This document shows, piece after piece, positions 52,285 through 61,407 of a stretch of 64,000 bases of DNA (position 1 is the stretch's first letter; every line of letters starts with the position of its first letter). The notes below the pieces were generated by a model. That model did not search any database and was not told the DNA's origin. It saw nothing but the letters and a program-made list of their open reading frames with translations. Source of the DNA: Paracoccaceae bacterium (GTDB taxonomy: Bacteria > Pseudomonadota > Alphaproteobacteria > Rhodobacterales > Rhodobacteraceae); assembly GCA_024304985.1 (NCBI GenBank), contig JAMWZC010000005.1:1-64000 (forward strand), in the 5' to 3' direction. The translations under genes and the position numbers were made by a program.

Positions 52285-54707
52285 CGCGGATCTATCTGCA
52301 TATCGGGCTGGAACATGTCGGTGCCGCGCGCCTGCAACAGGTGATGGCCGACAAGCGCGAACAGATGCTGGCCAAGGGCGTGCTGTTTCCGCGCGCCGCC
52401 GGACCGCGCAACCATACGCGGCTCTACATGGCCGTGACGGACCCTGATCACGTGGATGCCCTGCGCGCCGGGCGCGGCCATGCCGATCCTGCGCGTCAGG
52501 CGGCGCTGCGCGCGGAGCTGGCCGCGACACTGGCCCGCGACATGGCCACGCATCGACCCGAGACGCTGATCCTGTCGGCCAGCCAGTTGGGCACATCGCT
52601 GGCCCGGCGGTCCGAGTTGGAACGGCTGCGCGACTTGCTGGCCCCGCTGTCGGAGGATATCCGCATCATCGCCCATGTGGACGCCCCGGCGCGGTTGCTG
52701 GCGCGCCATTTTGCGGCGCAGGTGCTGGACAGGCGGCACAGTCCGCTGGAGGTGGAGCGTGATTTGCCTGCGAGCGGATGGTGGGAGGCGGCTTTGGCGC
52801 TGGCACCTGCCGTTGATCCGGAGCGAGGGCGGTTCTTCGAGACGCATTGCCCTGCCTTCTGGCTGGATTACGCGGGTCTTGTGCGCCATTGGGAGAGCGT
52901 TTTCGGTCAGGGCGCGGTCACCCTGCGCCCCTATGATGCGGCGCTGTTTCATGGCGAGGACGCGACCGAGGAGATCCGCGCCGCGTTCGGCATCACCGAG
53001 ACATTGGGCCGTGCAACGCCCGCCAAGCTGCCTGCGCCCCCTTCGGCGGCCTGGATCAGCCGGGCGCGGCGCATGAACCTGTTGCTGGAGCGGCTTCAGG
53101 ACGTGACCGGACAGATCGTGCCCCGCCCGCTGTGGCGCAAGCTCATCGACGAGATCAGGATAGACGGTGAACCCATTGATCCAGATACGCTTTTGGGAAT
53201 CACCAAGCCGCTTGAGGATCGTCTGAAGTCATCCTTGTCCAGCCAGAGCGCCTTGCGCGGGGTCTTTCCAACCCGGAAGCGGGGCGCGAAGACCCCGGCA
53301 TGGACCGAGGCCGATCCCGGTCAGGGATTTCGCGCAAGCCAGTATCTGCTGGCCTTCCGTGCAAGGATCGACCGCGCCATCAAGGCCAATGCCGCAGAGG
53401 CGGGCGACGCGGCCATGCCCGATGATCCCCGCCCAGAGGGGCGCGGGGGCAAGGGTGCCGCAGCGCCCGTGGTCCCGGCTGCACCCGCCCCTGCGGCCAA
53501 AGCGCAGCCCAAAGCCACGCTCTTGACCGAGTCGGCGGCGCGGATCATGCCACCGCTGGCGATCGAGAATTTCCACAAGCTGCAAGCCTCGCCCTTCCGG
53601 CCGCACAACCGCTTGGGGATGGTGAACGAGGAAGAGCTGGCCGCCGCCTATGCGCCCCGTGCGCCCCGCGTGCTGCCCAAGGGCTCCTCGGGTCGCGTGA
53701 TCGTCGGCTGCATGAAGAACGAGGCGCCCTATATCGCGGAATGGGTCGCCTATCACCGCGCCATCGGCGTGGACAATTTCCTGATCTACACCAATGACTG
53801 CACCGACGGCACAGCCGAGATCCTGAACCGGATGCAGGAGATGGGCCTGCTCCAGCATCGCAACAACGACGGATGGAAGGGAAATTCGCCCCAGCAATCG
53901 GCGCTGAACAAGGCGTTGAAGGAACCGCTGATCCGCGATGCGGAATGGATCATCCATATCGACGTGGACGAGTTCATCAATATTCGCTGCGACAATGGCA
54001 CGCTGGATGATTTCTTCGCCCGCGTGCCGGGGGCCACCAATGTCGCGATGACTTGGCGGCTGTTCGGACATGGCGGCGTGACCGCCTTGTCTGACCGGTT
54101 CGTGACAGATCAGTTCGAATGGTGCGCGCCGCGGTTCTGCCCCAAGCCGCATACGGCATGGGGTTTCAAGACCATGTTCCGCAACAATGGCGCCTATGCC
54201 AAGCTGAGCTGTCACCGCCCCAACAAGCTGGACTCGGATCTGCGCGATCAGGTGCTCTGGGTCAACGGATCGGGGCAGGACATGACCCGCGAGGCGGCGG
54301 AGAAAGGCTGGCGCAACTCGGTCAAATCCATCGGGTATGACCTGCTGCAACTGAACCATTACGCGCTGCGCTCGGCCGAAAGTTTCCTCATCAAGCGGCA
54401 ACGGGGCCGTGCGCTGCATGTGGATCGGGCCATCGGGATCAATTACTGGATCAGGATGGACTGGTCCGATGTGCGCGACATCACGATCAAGCGCAACGTG
54501 CCGCGTGTGCGGGCTGAATGCGACGCCATGATGCAGGACGACCGCTTGCGCGCCCTGCATGAACAAGGACTTGCGTGGCACCGGGCCAAGGCGGCAGAAT
54601 TGCAGGCCATGCCGGAGTTCCGAGAGTTGTATGAGCAGGCCCTGACCCTCAAGCTGACGGCCACGGAACGCGTCGCCTATGCCCTCGCCCTTGATATGGA
54701 AAGCTGA
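52281..54707 (+). CDS. Fusion of a degenerate sulfotransferase domain and a GT2 glycosyltransferase
   Basis: 808 residues. Residues 1-250 resemble the sulfotransferase fold (IYLHIGLEHVGAARLQQVM at the P-loop position), but the K-T-G-T of the phosphosulfate loop is replaced by E-H-V-G, so it should not bind PAPS normally. Residues about 250-370 are helical, then comes an Ala/Pro-rich linker (372-415). Residues 470-790 form a GT2 domain: VIVGCMKNEAPYIAEWVAYH, FLIYTNDCTDGTAEIL, D561-V-D563-E and LNHYALRSAESFLIKRQRG. Possibly the first domain positions or recognises a sulfated acceptor. A second chain of the same GT type lies on each side. Confidence 0.78.
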   Translation: MTRIYLHIGLEHVGAARLQQVMADKREQMLAKGVLFPRAAGPRNHTRLYMAVTDPDHVDALRAGRGHADPARQAALRAELAATLARDMATHRPETLILSASQLGTSLARRSELERLRDLLAPLSEDIRIIAHVDAPARLLARHFAAQVLDRRHSPLEVERDLPASGWWEAALALAPAVDPERGRFFETHCPAFWLDYAGLVRHWESVFGQGAVTLRPYDAALFHGEDATEEIRAAFGITETLGRATPAKLPAPPSAAWISRARRMNLLLERLQDVTGQIVPRPLWRKLIDEIRIDGEPIDPDTLLGITKPLEDRLKSSLSSQSALRGVFPTRKRGAKTPAWTEADPGQGFRASQYLLAFRARIDRAIKANAAEAGDAAMPDDPRPEGRGGKGAAAPVVPAAPAPAAKAQPKATLLTESAARIMPPLAIENFHKLQASPFRPHNRLGMVNEEELAAAYAPRAPRVLPKGSSGRVIVGCMKNEAPYIAEWVAYHRAIGVDNFLIYTNDCTDGTAEILNRMQEMGLLQHRNNDGWKGNSPQQSALNKALKEPLIRDAEWIIHIDVDEFINIRCDNGTLDDFFARVPGATNVAMTWRLFGHGGVTALSDRFVTDQFEWCAPRFCPKPHTAWGFKTMFRNNGAYAKLSCHRPNKLDSDLRDQVLWVNGSGQDMTREAAEKGWRNSVKSIGYDLLQLNHYALRSAESFLIKRQRGRALHVDRAIGINYWIRMDWSDVRDITIKRNVPRVRAECDAMMQDDRLRALHEQGLAWHRAKAAELQAMPEFRELYEQALTLKLTATERVAYALALDMES

Positions 54708-54708
54708 C

Positions 54709-55473
54709 ATGGCCAAACGAAAAGCCCCCTGCGCCGCACCGCCCGCGCCTGAGACTGACATCGAGGCGACGCCCGAGATGGGTGTCACGCCCGAGGCCGC
54801 GCCGATCACCGAGATGATCCGGTCGCATAACCTGAAATTCCCGCTGGACCGGGCCGTGCTGCGCCCGCGTATCCGGCAATCCCTGCGCGCCAATGGCTAT
54901 GAGCGCAAGGAAACCGATGCCGTGCTACGCGTGGTCAAACCCACCGATACGGTGATCGAGCTGGGCGCGGGGATTGGTTATATGTCCACGCTGATGGCCA
55001 TGCGCTGCGGCGCGACGGTGCATGCCTTTGAGGGCAATCCCGGCCTGATCCCCTATATCCGGTCGGTCCATGCCGCGAATGGGGCCACGCGCGCCACGGT
55101 GCATCACGCGCTGATCGCCGAGGAGACCGGCGAAGTGGATTTCTATGTGCGCAAGAACATCCTCGCCTCATCGATGACGCCGCTGGAGAAAGAGCCGCAT
55201 CTGTCGGTGGCCAAGGTTGAAACCCGTGCAGCCCGCGAGGTGTTCGAGGCGATCCGTCCCACCGTGCTGGTCTGCGATATCGAGGGGGCGGAGGCGCATG
55301 TGATCCCGATGTTGCCACTGGAGGGTCTGCGCGCCGCTGTGGTCGAGCTGCATCCGCAATGGATCAAACAGGCCGGGGTCAAGGCCGTGTTCGACGCATT
55401 TGCCGCCGCCGGTCTGACCTATTTCCCACAAGCCTCCGAGGCCAAGGTCGTCACCTTTCTGCGGGGCTGGTAA
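54709..55473 (+). CDS. FkbM-family methyltransferase
   Basis: 254 residues. SAM-binding motif TVIELGAGIGYMSTLMAMRCG (residues 82-100, acidic VHAFEGNP after it), then the FkbM block VLVCDIEGAEAHVIPML and AVVELHPQWIK. FkbM enzymes O-methylate sugars or polyketides. A 40-residue Pro/Glu-rich lead sequence precedes the fold. Starts 1 bp after the fusion gene, so it is probably co-translated and modifies the same glycan. Confidence 0.86.
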   Translation: MAKRKAPCAAPPAPETDIEATPEMGVTPEAAPITEMIRSHNLKFPLDRAVLRPRIRQSLRANGYERKETDAVLRVVKPTDTVIELGAGIGYMSTLMAMRCGATVHAFEGNPGLIPYIRSVHAANGATRATVHHALIAEETGEVDFYVRKNILASSMTPLEKEPHLSVAKVETRAAREVFEAIRPTVLVCDIEGAEAHVIPMLPLEGLRAAVVELHPQWIKQAGVKAVFDAFAAAGLTYFPQASEAKVVTFLRGW

Positions 55474-55478
55474 GGCGG

Positions 55479-56540
55479 ATGCGCGCGCTTGCCATCCTGA
55501 CCCAGCGCAACGAGGGGGCCTTTCTGCTGGAATGGCTGGCGCATCATCGCGCTGTGGGGTTCACGGATTTCCTTGTCTTTTCAAATGACTGCCAGGACGG
55601 ATCGGACCTGATGCTGGACCGTTTGGCGCAAATGGGGGTGCTGACGCATCTGCGCAACCTGCCCCCCTATGACAAGGCGGGCATCCAGTTCAGCGCGATG
55701 AAGCGGGCGGCGGATCATCCGCTGCTGCAACAGGCAGACTGGGTCCTGCCGCTGGATATCGACGAATTCGTCAATATCCACGTAGGCGACCGCACCCTGC
55801 CCGCCCTGCTGGACGCGCTGCCCGAGGCGACGGCCATCACCTTGACATGGCGGCTGTTCGGCAATGCCGGGATGGTGCTGCATGAGGATCGGCCTGTCAC
55901 CGCACGGTTCACCCGCGCCGCCCCCACGATCATGCACTGGCCGTGGCGCGCGTCGATGTTCAAGACGCTCTATCGCAATGACGGCACCTATGCCAAACCC
56001 GGCATCCACCGCCCCCGTGCCCCCGATCCGGCGCGGTGCGATCAGGGGCGCTGGTTCGACGGCGCGGGGCGCGCCCTGCCCCCGCGGTTTCGCCGGGCCG
56101 GGCTGTTCTCGCCCTTCGGGCGGCCGAATCACACATTGGTGCAACTCAACCACTATCCGCTTGGGGCGATGCAGGATTTCGTCCTCAAGGCCGACCGGGG
56201 GCGGGCGGTGCATGCCGGACAGCGGCTTGGTCTGGATTACTGGGTCGAGCGGAATTTCAACACCGACGAGGATCGCTCGATCCTGGCCCTGTCCCCCCGG
56301 ATGCAGGCCGAACGCAACAGGCTGATGGCCGATCCCGAACTGGCCGAAGGACACCGGGCTGCGGTGGCGTGGCGCGACAGCCATTTTGCCGCCCTGATGC
56401 GCGAGGAAGAGATGCGCGCCCTGATGGGACGGCTGATGATGACGCCCGCCTCGCACCCGCTGAGCAAGGCAGAGGCCGGACCGTTGCTGGCCCATGCCAT
56501 CGCGGCACAGAAAACAAAGCCCGATCTGGACGAGGTTTGA
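55479..56540 (+). CDS. GT2-family glycosyltransferase (Glyco_tranf_2_4 type)
   Basis: 353 residues. LAILTQRNEGAFLLEWLAHH, FLVFSNDCQDGSDLMLDRL and the metal motif D93-I-D95-E in LPLDIDEFVNIHVGDRTLP; later LVQLNHYPLGAMQDFVLKADRG. Paralogue of the GT2 genes at 50549 and 52281. Starts 5 bp after the FkbM gene; last tightly linked member of the operon. Confidence 0.86.
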   Translation: MRALAILTQRNEGAFLLEWLAHHRAVGFTDFLVFSNDCQDGSDLMLDRLAQMGVLTHLRNLPPYDKAGIQFSAMKRAADHPLLQQADWVLPLDIDEFVNIHVGDRTLPALLDALPEATAITLTWRLFGNAGMVLHEDRPVTARFTRAAPTIMHWPWRASMFKTLYRNDGTYAKPGIHRPRAPDPARCDQGRWFDGAGRALPPRFRRAGLFSPFGRPNHTLVQLNHYPLGAMQDFVLKADRGRAVHAGQRLGLDYWVERNFNTDEDRSILALSPRMQAERNRLMADPELAEGHRAAVAWRDSHFAALMREEEMRALMGRLMMTPASHPLSKAEAGPLLAHAIAAQKTKPDLDEV

Positions 56541-56665
56541 CGGCGCACTGCCCCGCAATCGCCTTGAACGCCGCCATATTCTCCTAAATTTTGCCCTAAA
56601 CACGGGCTAATTCCGGCGCAGAATACACCTGCCAGATGTGGCAGGACACCCGAGGACGTGCAGCG

Positions 56666-57661
56666 ATGTCTCAGATGAACCCTTTGCCCGACCGGTCCCT
56701 CGCAGGACTGAAGAAACGCGAATGGCTGGCGCAACTCTCTGAAATCGCTGAAAACTCTGGATCCTTTGAATCCCTTGGAAGCCGCCATTTCGCCACACGC
56801 ATCACCGCGGGCAGCACGCTTCTGGTCAGTTTCGAGACGATTCAGGGAATCCAGTTGCAATCGGATGTCGGTCAACCGCTTGGCTGGGACATGGTCAAGG
56901 CGCATGGGTGGTCGCATCTATGCGTGATCAGCGATGGTGACACATGGTTCCGTGATCCGGCGGTCTATGCCCTGTTCGATCGTCTGACGGATGACGGCTG
57001 GTTCGAGGAATTCGATCGCGTCATCTTCTACGGTGCCGGTCCCTGCGGCTATGCGGCGGCGGCCTTTTCGGTGGCGTCACCGGGGGCACATGTTCTGCTG
57101 GTGCAACCGCAGGCGACCCTTGATCCGCGCGTGACCGAATGGGACAACCGGTTTGCGCATATGCGCCGCACGTCATTCACCGATCGCTATGGCTATGCGC
57201 CGGACATGATGGACGCCGCGCAGTGCGGCTATGTCATCTATGACCCGGCCGAGGATCTGGACGCGATGCATGCGGCGCTGTTCACGCGACCCAATGTCAC
57301 CAAGCTGCGTCTGCGGCATATGGGAGATGCGTTGCAGGGTGACCTGATCGAGATGGAGATTCTCGACGATCTGCTTCTGGCCATCTCGGCGGACAGCCTG
57401 ACACCGCATGAATTCGCGCGGCTGGCCCGCGCCCGGCGGTGTCACTCTCCCTATCTGCGCAGTCTTCTGGGGCATCTGGATGCGACGCACCGGCCCTATC
57501 TGGCCATTCTGCTATGCCGCAACGTTGTCAGCCGCATGAACGCGCCCCGGATCAAACGCCGCCTTGAAGGGCTGGAGAAAGCCGCGACGGTTGGTGAATT
57601 CACCCCGCCCCCTGCCCGCAAGGGCAACGGCCCTGCCGGCGCGGACAGCAAAGACGCCTGA
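56666..57661 (+). CDS. Conserved protein with hydrolase-like elbow lacking the nucleophile
   Basis: 331 residues, a family I recall from Rhodobacteraceae, sometimes labelled PAPS reductase without supporting motifs. Central block VIFYGAGPCGYAAAAFSVASPG (120-141) followed by LLVQPQATLDPRVTEWDNRF resembles an alpha/beta-hydrolase elbow (YGSSMGGYAA type) with glycine where the Ser nucleophile would be. The first 60 residues and the C-terminus look family-specific. Function unknown. Start MSQMNPLP at 56666 has GAGGACG upstream. Separated from the glycan operon by 125 bp, so it may belong to it or not. Confidence 0.65.
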   Translation: MSQMNPLPDRSLAGLKKREWLAQLSEIAENSGSFESLGSRHFATRITAGSTLLVSFETIQGIQLQSDVGQPLGWDMVKAHGWSHLCVISDGDTWFRDPAVYALFDRLTDDGWFEEFDRVIFYGAGPCGYAAAAFSVASPGAHVLLVQPQATLDPRVTEWDNRFAHMRRTSFTDRYGYAPDMMDAAQCGYVIYDPAEDLDAMHAALFTRPNVTKLRLRHMGDALQGDLIEMEILDDLLLAISADSLTPHEFARLARARRCHSPYLRSLLGHLDATHRPYLAILLCRNVVSRMNAPRIKRRLEGLEKAATVGEFTPPPARKGNGPAGADSKDA

Positions 57662-57733
57662 CAGAGCAGCGCGACAGCGCTTTGCGCACATCACCCTCTG
57701 GCCCTGCGCGCGCGCTTTGTGTAAGCGAAGCGC

Positions 57734-58777
57734 ATGAGCACAACGATCACCATACGCCGCCCCGACGACTGGCATCTGCATCTGCGCGATGGCGCGATGC
57801 TGCGCGCGGTCCTGCCGGAAACCGCCCGCCATTTCGCGCGGGCCATCATCATGCCCAATCTGGTGCCCCCCGTGGTCACTGGCGCGCAGGCGATGGCCTA
57901 TCGCGACCGAATCATGGCCGCGCTGCCCGAAGGCATGGATTTCGCGCCGCTGATGACGCTCTATCTGACCGAGGAGACGGACCCGGATGACGTGGCTGCA
58001 TGCCATGCCAGCGGGTTGATCAACGCGGTCAAGCTTTATCCGGCAGGGGCCACGACCAATTCCGCCTCGGGCGTGAAGAATTTCGACAAGGTGCGCCCGG
58101 TGCTGGAGCGGATGGCCGAGATCGGCCTGCCGCTGTGCATGCATGGCGAAGTGACGGATCACGCGGTGGATATCTTCGACCGCGAGGCCGTGTTCATCGA
58201 CCGCGTACTGGATCCGATCCGTCGTGCCACACCGGGCCTGCGCGTGGTGATGGAACATGTGACCACATCGGATGCGGTGGAATATGTGCGCTCTGCGCCG
58301 GAAGATCTGGCCGCCACGATCACCACCCATCACCTGATCATCAACCGCAACCACATCCTCGTGGGCGGGATCAAGCCGCATTACTATTGCCTGCCCGTGG
58401 CCAAGCGCGAAAGCCATCGTCTGGCCCTGCGCGCCGCCGCCACTTCGGGTGATGGGCGGTTCTTTCTGGGCACGGATTCGGCCCCGCATGTGGATGCGCT
58501 CAAGGAACATGCCTGCGGCTGCGCGGGGTGTTTCACCGCGACCAACACCCTGTCGATCCTGGCCCATGTCTTCGAAGAGGAAGGCGCGTTGGACCGTCTG
58601 GAAGGGTTCACATCGCTGCATGGCCCCGCCTATTACCGCCTGCCGGTGAACGAGACGCGGATCACCTTGACACGCGGCGAGGACCCCGTGGCCTATCCTG
58701 CCAAGATCGATGGCGGCGACGGCCCGGTGACGGTCTTTGATCCGGGCTTCCCGCTCTACTGGAACGTGACTGCCTGA
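57734..58777 (+). CDS. pyrC: Dihydroorotase
   Basis: Converts carbamoyl-aspartate to dihydroorotate in pyrimidine synthesis. 347 residues, class II (PyrC) type. First zinc ligands in [13 protein letters not shown] (H-x-H), carbamylated Lys in [13 protein letters not shown], further His in LCMHGEVTD and [15 protein letters not shown], and Asp in [10 protein letters not shown]. pyrE follows 110 bp later. Confidence 0.97.
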   Translation: MSTTITIRRPDDWHLHLRDGAMLRAVLPETARHFARAIIMPNLVPPVVTGAQAMAYRDRIMAALPEGMDFAPLMTLYLTEETDPDDVAACHASGLINAVKLYPAGATTNSASGVKNFDKVRPVLERMAEIGLPLCMHGEVTDHAVDIFDREAVFIDRVLDPIRRATPGLRVVMEHVTTSDAVEYVRSAPEDLAATITTHHLIINRNHILVGGIKPHYYCLPVAKRESHRLALRAAATSGDGRFFLGTDSAPHVDALKEHACGCAGCFTATNTLSILAHVFEEEGALDRLEGFTSLHGPAYYRLPVNETRITLTRGEDPVAYPAKIDGGDGPVTVFDPGFPLYWNVTA

Positions 58778-58779
58778 TG

Positions 58780-58859
58780 TTCACCGTTCTGCAAATACTC
58801 AATCGCGACCGATGCGCCTGACGCAGCGCCGGAATGTGAGTATTTGGGGAACGATGAAG
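58780..58859. repeat. Inverted pair of the recurrent intergenic motif (pyrC-pyrE gap)
   Basis: TTCACCGTTCTGCAAATACTC at 58780-58800 (in two parts) faces CTTCATCGTTCCCCAAATACTCAC read on the minus strand (58836-58859). The two copies are separated by about 35 bp and could form a long imperfect hairpin between the two pyr genes. Confidence 0.6.
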
Positions 58860-58887
58860 ACGACACAGATTTGCAAAGGATGCTGCC

Positions 58888-59568
58888 ATGATCCCCTCTT
58901 CCTATCCCCCCGCGCAAGAGATGGCGCGCCTGACCGCGCGGATGCTGCTGGAAATCAAGGCGGTGCATTTCAATTCCGTTGAGCCGTTCATCTTTGCCTC
59001 CGGCCTGCCATCGCCGGTCTATATTGATTGCCGCAAGCTGATCTCCTATCCGCGGATCCGGTCGACCCTGATGGATTTCCTGACCGTGACCGTGATGCGG
59101 AATGCGGGTTTCGAGGCATTCGACAATATCGCGGGCGGTGAAACCGCAGGCATCCCCTTTGCCGCGCTTGTGGCCGAACGCATGGCCCTGCCCATGACCT
59201 ATGTGCGCAAGAAGCCGAAAGGCTATGGTCGCAATGCCAGGATCGAAGGTGCCATGACGGAAGGCCAGCGCGTCCTTCTGGTCGAGGATCTGACCACGGA
59301 CGGTGGGAGCAAGCTCAGCTTTGTCGATGCGATTCGCGAGACCGGAGCCTCTTGCGGGCATACGGCGGTGATCTTCTACTACGGCATTTTCCCGCAGACC
59401 GAGAAGGTTCTGGCGGATCATGGGGTTGCGCTGCATTACCTGTGCACATGGTGGGACGTTCTGGCCGAGGCGCGCGCCTCGGGGGCCTTTGATGACACCA
59501 CCATGGCCGAGGTCGAAGCCTTTCTGACCGCGCCGGATGCCTGGCGGGCCGCGCGCGCCGGAAAATGA
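58888..59568 (+). CDS. pyrE: Orotate phosphoribosyltransferase
   Basis: Adds PRPP ribose-phosphate to orotate giving OMP. 226 residues. [20 protein letters not shown] at the substrate end, [17 protein letters not shown] (flexible catalytic loop) and the PRPP motif [14 protein letters not shown]. Full length. Confidence 0.96.
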   Translation: MIPSSYPPAQEMARLTARMLLEIKAVHFNSVEPFIFASGLPSPVYIDCRKLISYPRIRSTLMDFLTVTVMRNAGFEAFDNIAGGETAGIPFAALVAERMALPMTYVRKKPKGYGRNARIEGAMTEGQRVLLVEDLTTDGGSKLSFVDAIRETGASCGHTAVIFYYGIFPQTEKVLADHGVALHYLCTWWDVLAEARASGAFDDTTMAEVEAFLTAPDAWRAARAGK

Positions 59569-59785
59569 CAGGCGCAGGGCGGGTTGACGGCATCAATCCG
59601 CCGTCGTCCCTGTGCGGCCGGACAAGGGATGGCCGGCGCAGATCATCCAGATGTTGACGCATGGCCCCGTCGCGCCCCATGATGCGGTAGGCAGAGGGAA
59701 TATGCACAGCCTATCCCCAGAAACATACAATTTGCCCCCGCGGCCCGCGCTTTCTATGACACGGGCTGGAATGACAGGGACGATC

Positions 59786-61285
59786 ATGAACACAGTCAGC
59801 GTTTTCAATGCCACCGGCACCGTGGTTCAGGAACCCGACACGATGCCTCACTCGATCGAGGCCGAGCAGCAGCTTCTGGGCGCGATCCTGACGAATAACG
59901 ACGTCTATGACCGTGTCGCCGCCATCATCGGGGCGCAGCATTTCTACGACCCCGTGCATGCGCGCATCTATGAGGTCGCGGCGGCGCGGATCGCCAAGAA
60001 CAACCTGGCCTCGCCGGTGACGCTGAAAGCCTTCTTCGAAGGGGATTCGGGGCTGGAGGAACTGGGCGGCCCGGCCTATCTGGCGCGTCTGGCGGGATCG
60101 GCGGTGTCGTCCTATGCGGTGCGCGATTATGCGCAGATGATCTATGATCTGGCGATCCGGCGCGAATTGATCGGGCTGGGGCGCGACATCGCCGCCAAGG
60201 CCGCCAAGGTGGACATAGCCTCCGAGCCGCGCGAACAGATCGTCGAGGCGGAACAGGCGCTCTACAAGCTGAGCGAACAGGGCAAGACCGATACCGGGTT
60301 TCAGTCGTTCCTGCGCGCGGTCACCGATGCGGTGAACGTGGCCAATGCCGCCTATCAGCGCGAGGGGGGGCTTGCGGGCATTTCCACGGGTCTGATCGAC
60401 ATGGACAAGAAGCTGGGCGGTTTGCACAAGTCCGACCTTCTGATCCTTGCCGGGCGTCCGTCGATGGGGAAAACCTCGCTGGCCACCAACATCGCTTTCA
60501 ACGTGGCCAAGGCCTATAAGCGCGGCATCCTGCCCGACGGGCATGAGGGCACGGTCGAGGGCGGCGTCGTCGGGTTCTACAGTCTGGAGATGAGCGCCGA
60601 GCAGTTGGCCGCCCGTATCCTGTCCGAGGCCGCCGAAGTGCCCAGCGAGCAGATCCGGCGCGGTGACATGACGGAGGGCGAGTTCCGCCGCTTCGTCGAG
60701 GCCGCCAAGTCGCTGGAGGCTTGCCCGCTGTTCATCGACGACACCCCTGCCCTGCCGATCAGCCAGTTGGCCGCGCGCGCGCGCCGCCTGAAGCGGACGC
60801 ATGGGCTGGACCTGTTGATCGTGGACTATCTGCAGCTGGTGCGCGGCGCGGGCAAGTCCGAGAACCGGGTGAACGAGATCTCGGAGATCACGATGGGCCT
60901 GAAGGCCATCGCCAAGGAATTGAACATCCCTGTCATCGCCCTGTCGCAGTTGAGCCGTCAGGTCGAAAGCCGCGAGGACAAGCGCCCGCAGCTGTCGGAC
61001 CTGCGCGAATCCGGGTCGATCGAACAGGATGCCGATGTGGTGATGTTCGTGTTCCGCGAGGAATATTACAAGGAACGCGAGAAGCCCGGCGATCACGAGC
61101 TGGAGAAGATGGCCACATGGCAGGCCGAGATGGAGCGGCTGCATGGCAAGGCGGAGGTCGTGATCGGCAAGCAGCGGCATGGTCCCATCGGCACGGTCGA
61201 ACTCAGCTTCGAAGGTCGCTTCACCCGCTTCGGCAACCTGGTCAAACCCTGGCAGCAGGGCAGCGGCGAGGATGTGGGCTTCTGA
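59786..61285 (+). CDS. dnaB: Replicative DNA helicase DnaB
   Basis: 499 residues, hexameric replication-fork helicase. N-terminal domain begins MPHSIEAEQQLLGAIL; C-terminal RecA-like domain has Walker A LAGRPSMGKTSLATN, FYSLEMSAEQLAAR, Walker B LLIVDYLQLVRG and ALSQLSRQVESREDKRPQLSDLRESG (split at 405), with QDADVVMFV. No intein. The start MNTVSVF at 59786 has AGGGA 7 nt upstream; in-frame codons upstream do not look coding. Confidence 0.97.
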   Translation: MNTVSVFNATGTVVQEPDTMPHSIEAEQQLLGAILTNNDVYDRVAAIIGAQHFYDPVHARIYEVAAARIAKNNLASPVTLKAFFEGDSGLEELGGPAYLARLAGSAVSSYAVRDYAQMIYDLAIRRELIGLGRDIAAKAAKVDIASEPREQIVEAEQALYKLSEQGKTDTGFQSFLRAVTDAVNVANAAYQREGGLAGISTGLIDMDKKLGGLHKSDLLILAGRPSMGKTSLATNIAFNVAKAYKRGILPDGHEGTVEGGVVGFYSLEMSAEQLAARILSEAAEVPSEQIRRGDMTEGEFRRFVEAAKSLEACPLFIDDTPALPISQLAARARRLKRTHGLDLLIVDYLQLVRGAGKSENRVNEISEITMGLKAIAKELNIPVIALSQLSRQVESREDKRPQLSDLRESGSIEQDADVVMFVFREEYYKEREKPGDHELEKMATWQAEMERLHGKAEVVIGKQRHGPIGTVELSFEGRFTRFGNLVKPWQQGSGEDVGF

Positions 61286-61309
61286 GGCCGATGGGCGCGC
61301 GCCGCCTGC

Positions 61310-61340
61310 TGCTTCTTCTTGCCAAAAATATCCATGTCCG
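61310..61340 (+). repeat. Copy of the recurrent intergenic motif after dnaB
   Basis: GCTTCTTCTTGCCAAAAATATCC, in two parts, then ATGTCCGG; 25 bp after the dnaB stop and about 70 bp before alr. Same core as at 24449-24475 and 35561-35587. Confidence 0.6.
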
Positions 61341-61407
61341 GTGCTGGCCCCAAGCCTTGCGTCCGATTTGGCCTTGACCTTGGAACCCGGCATGCCAAAA
61401 CGACCCC

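Noticed and set aside
59690-59725. DnaA-box-like sequence near dnaB
   Set aside because: Only a poor match to TTATNCACA and a single copy; no origin features.
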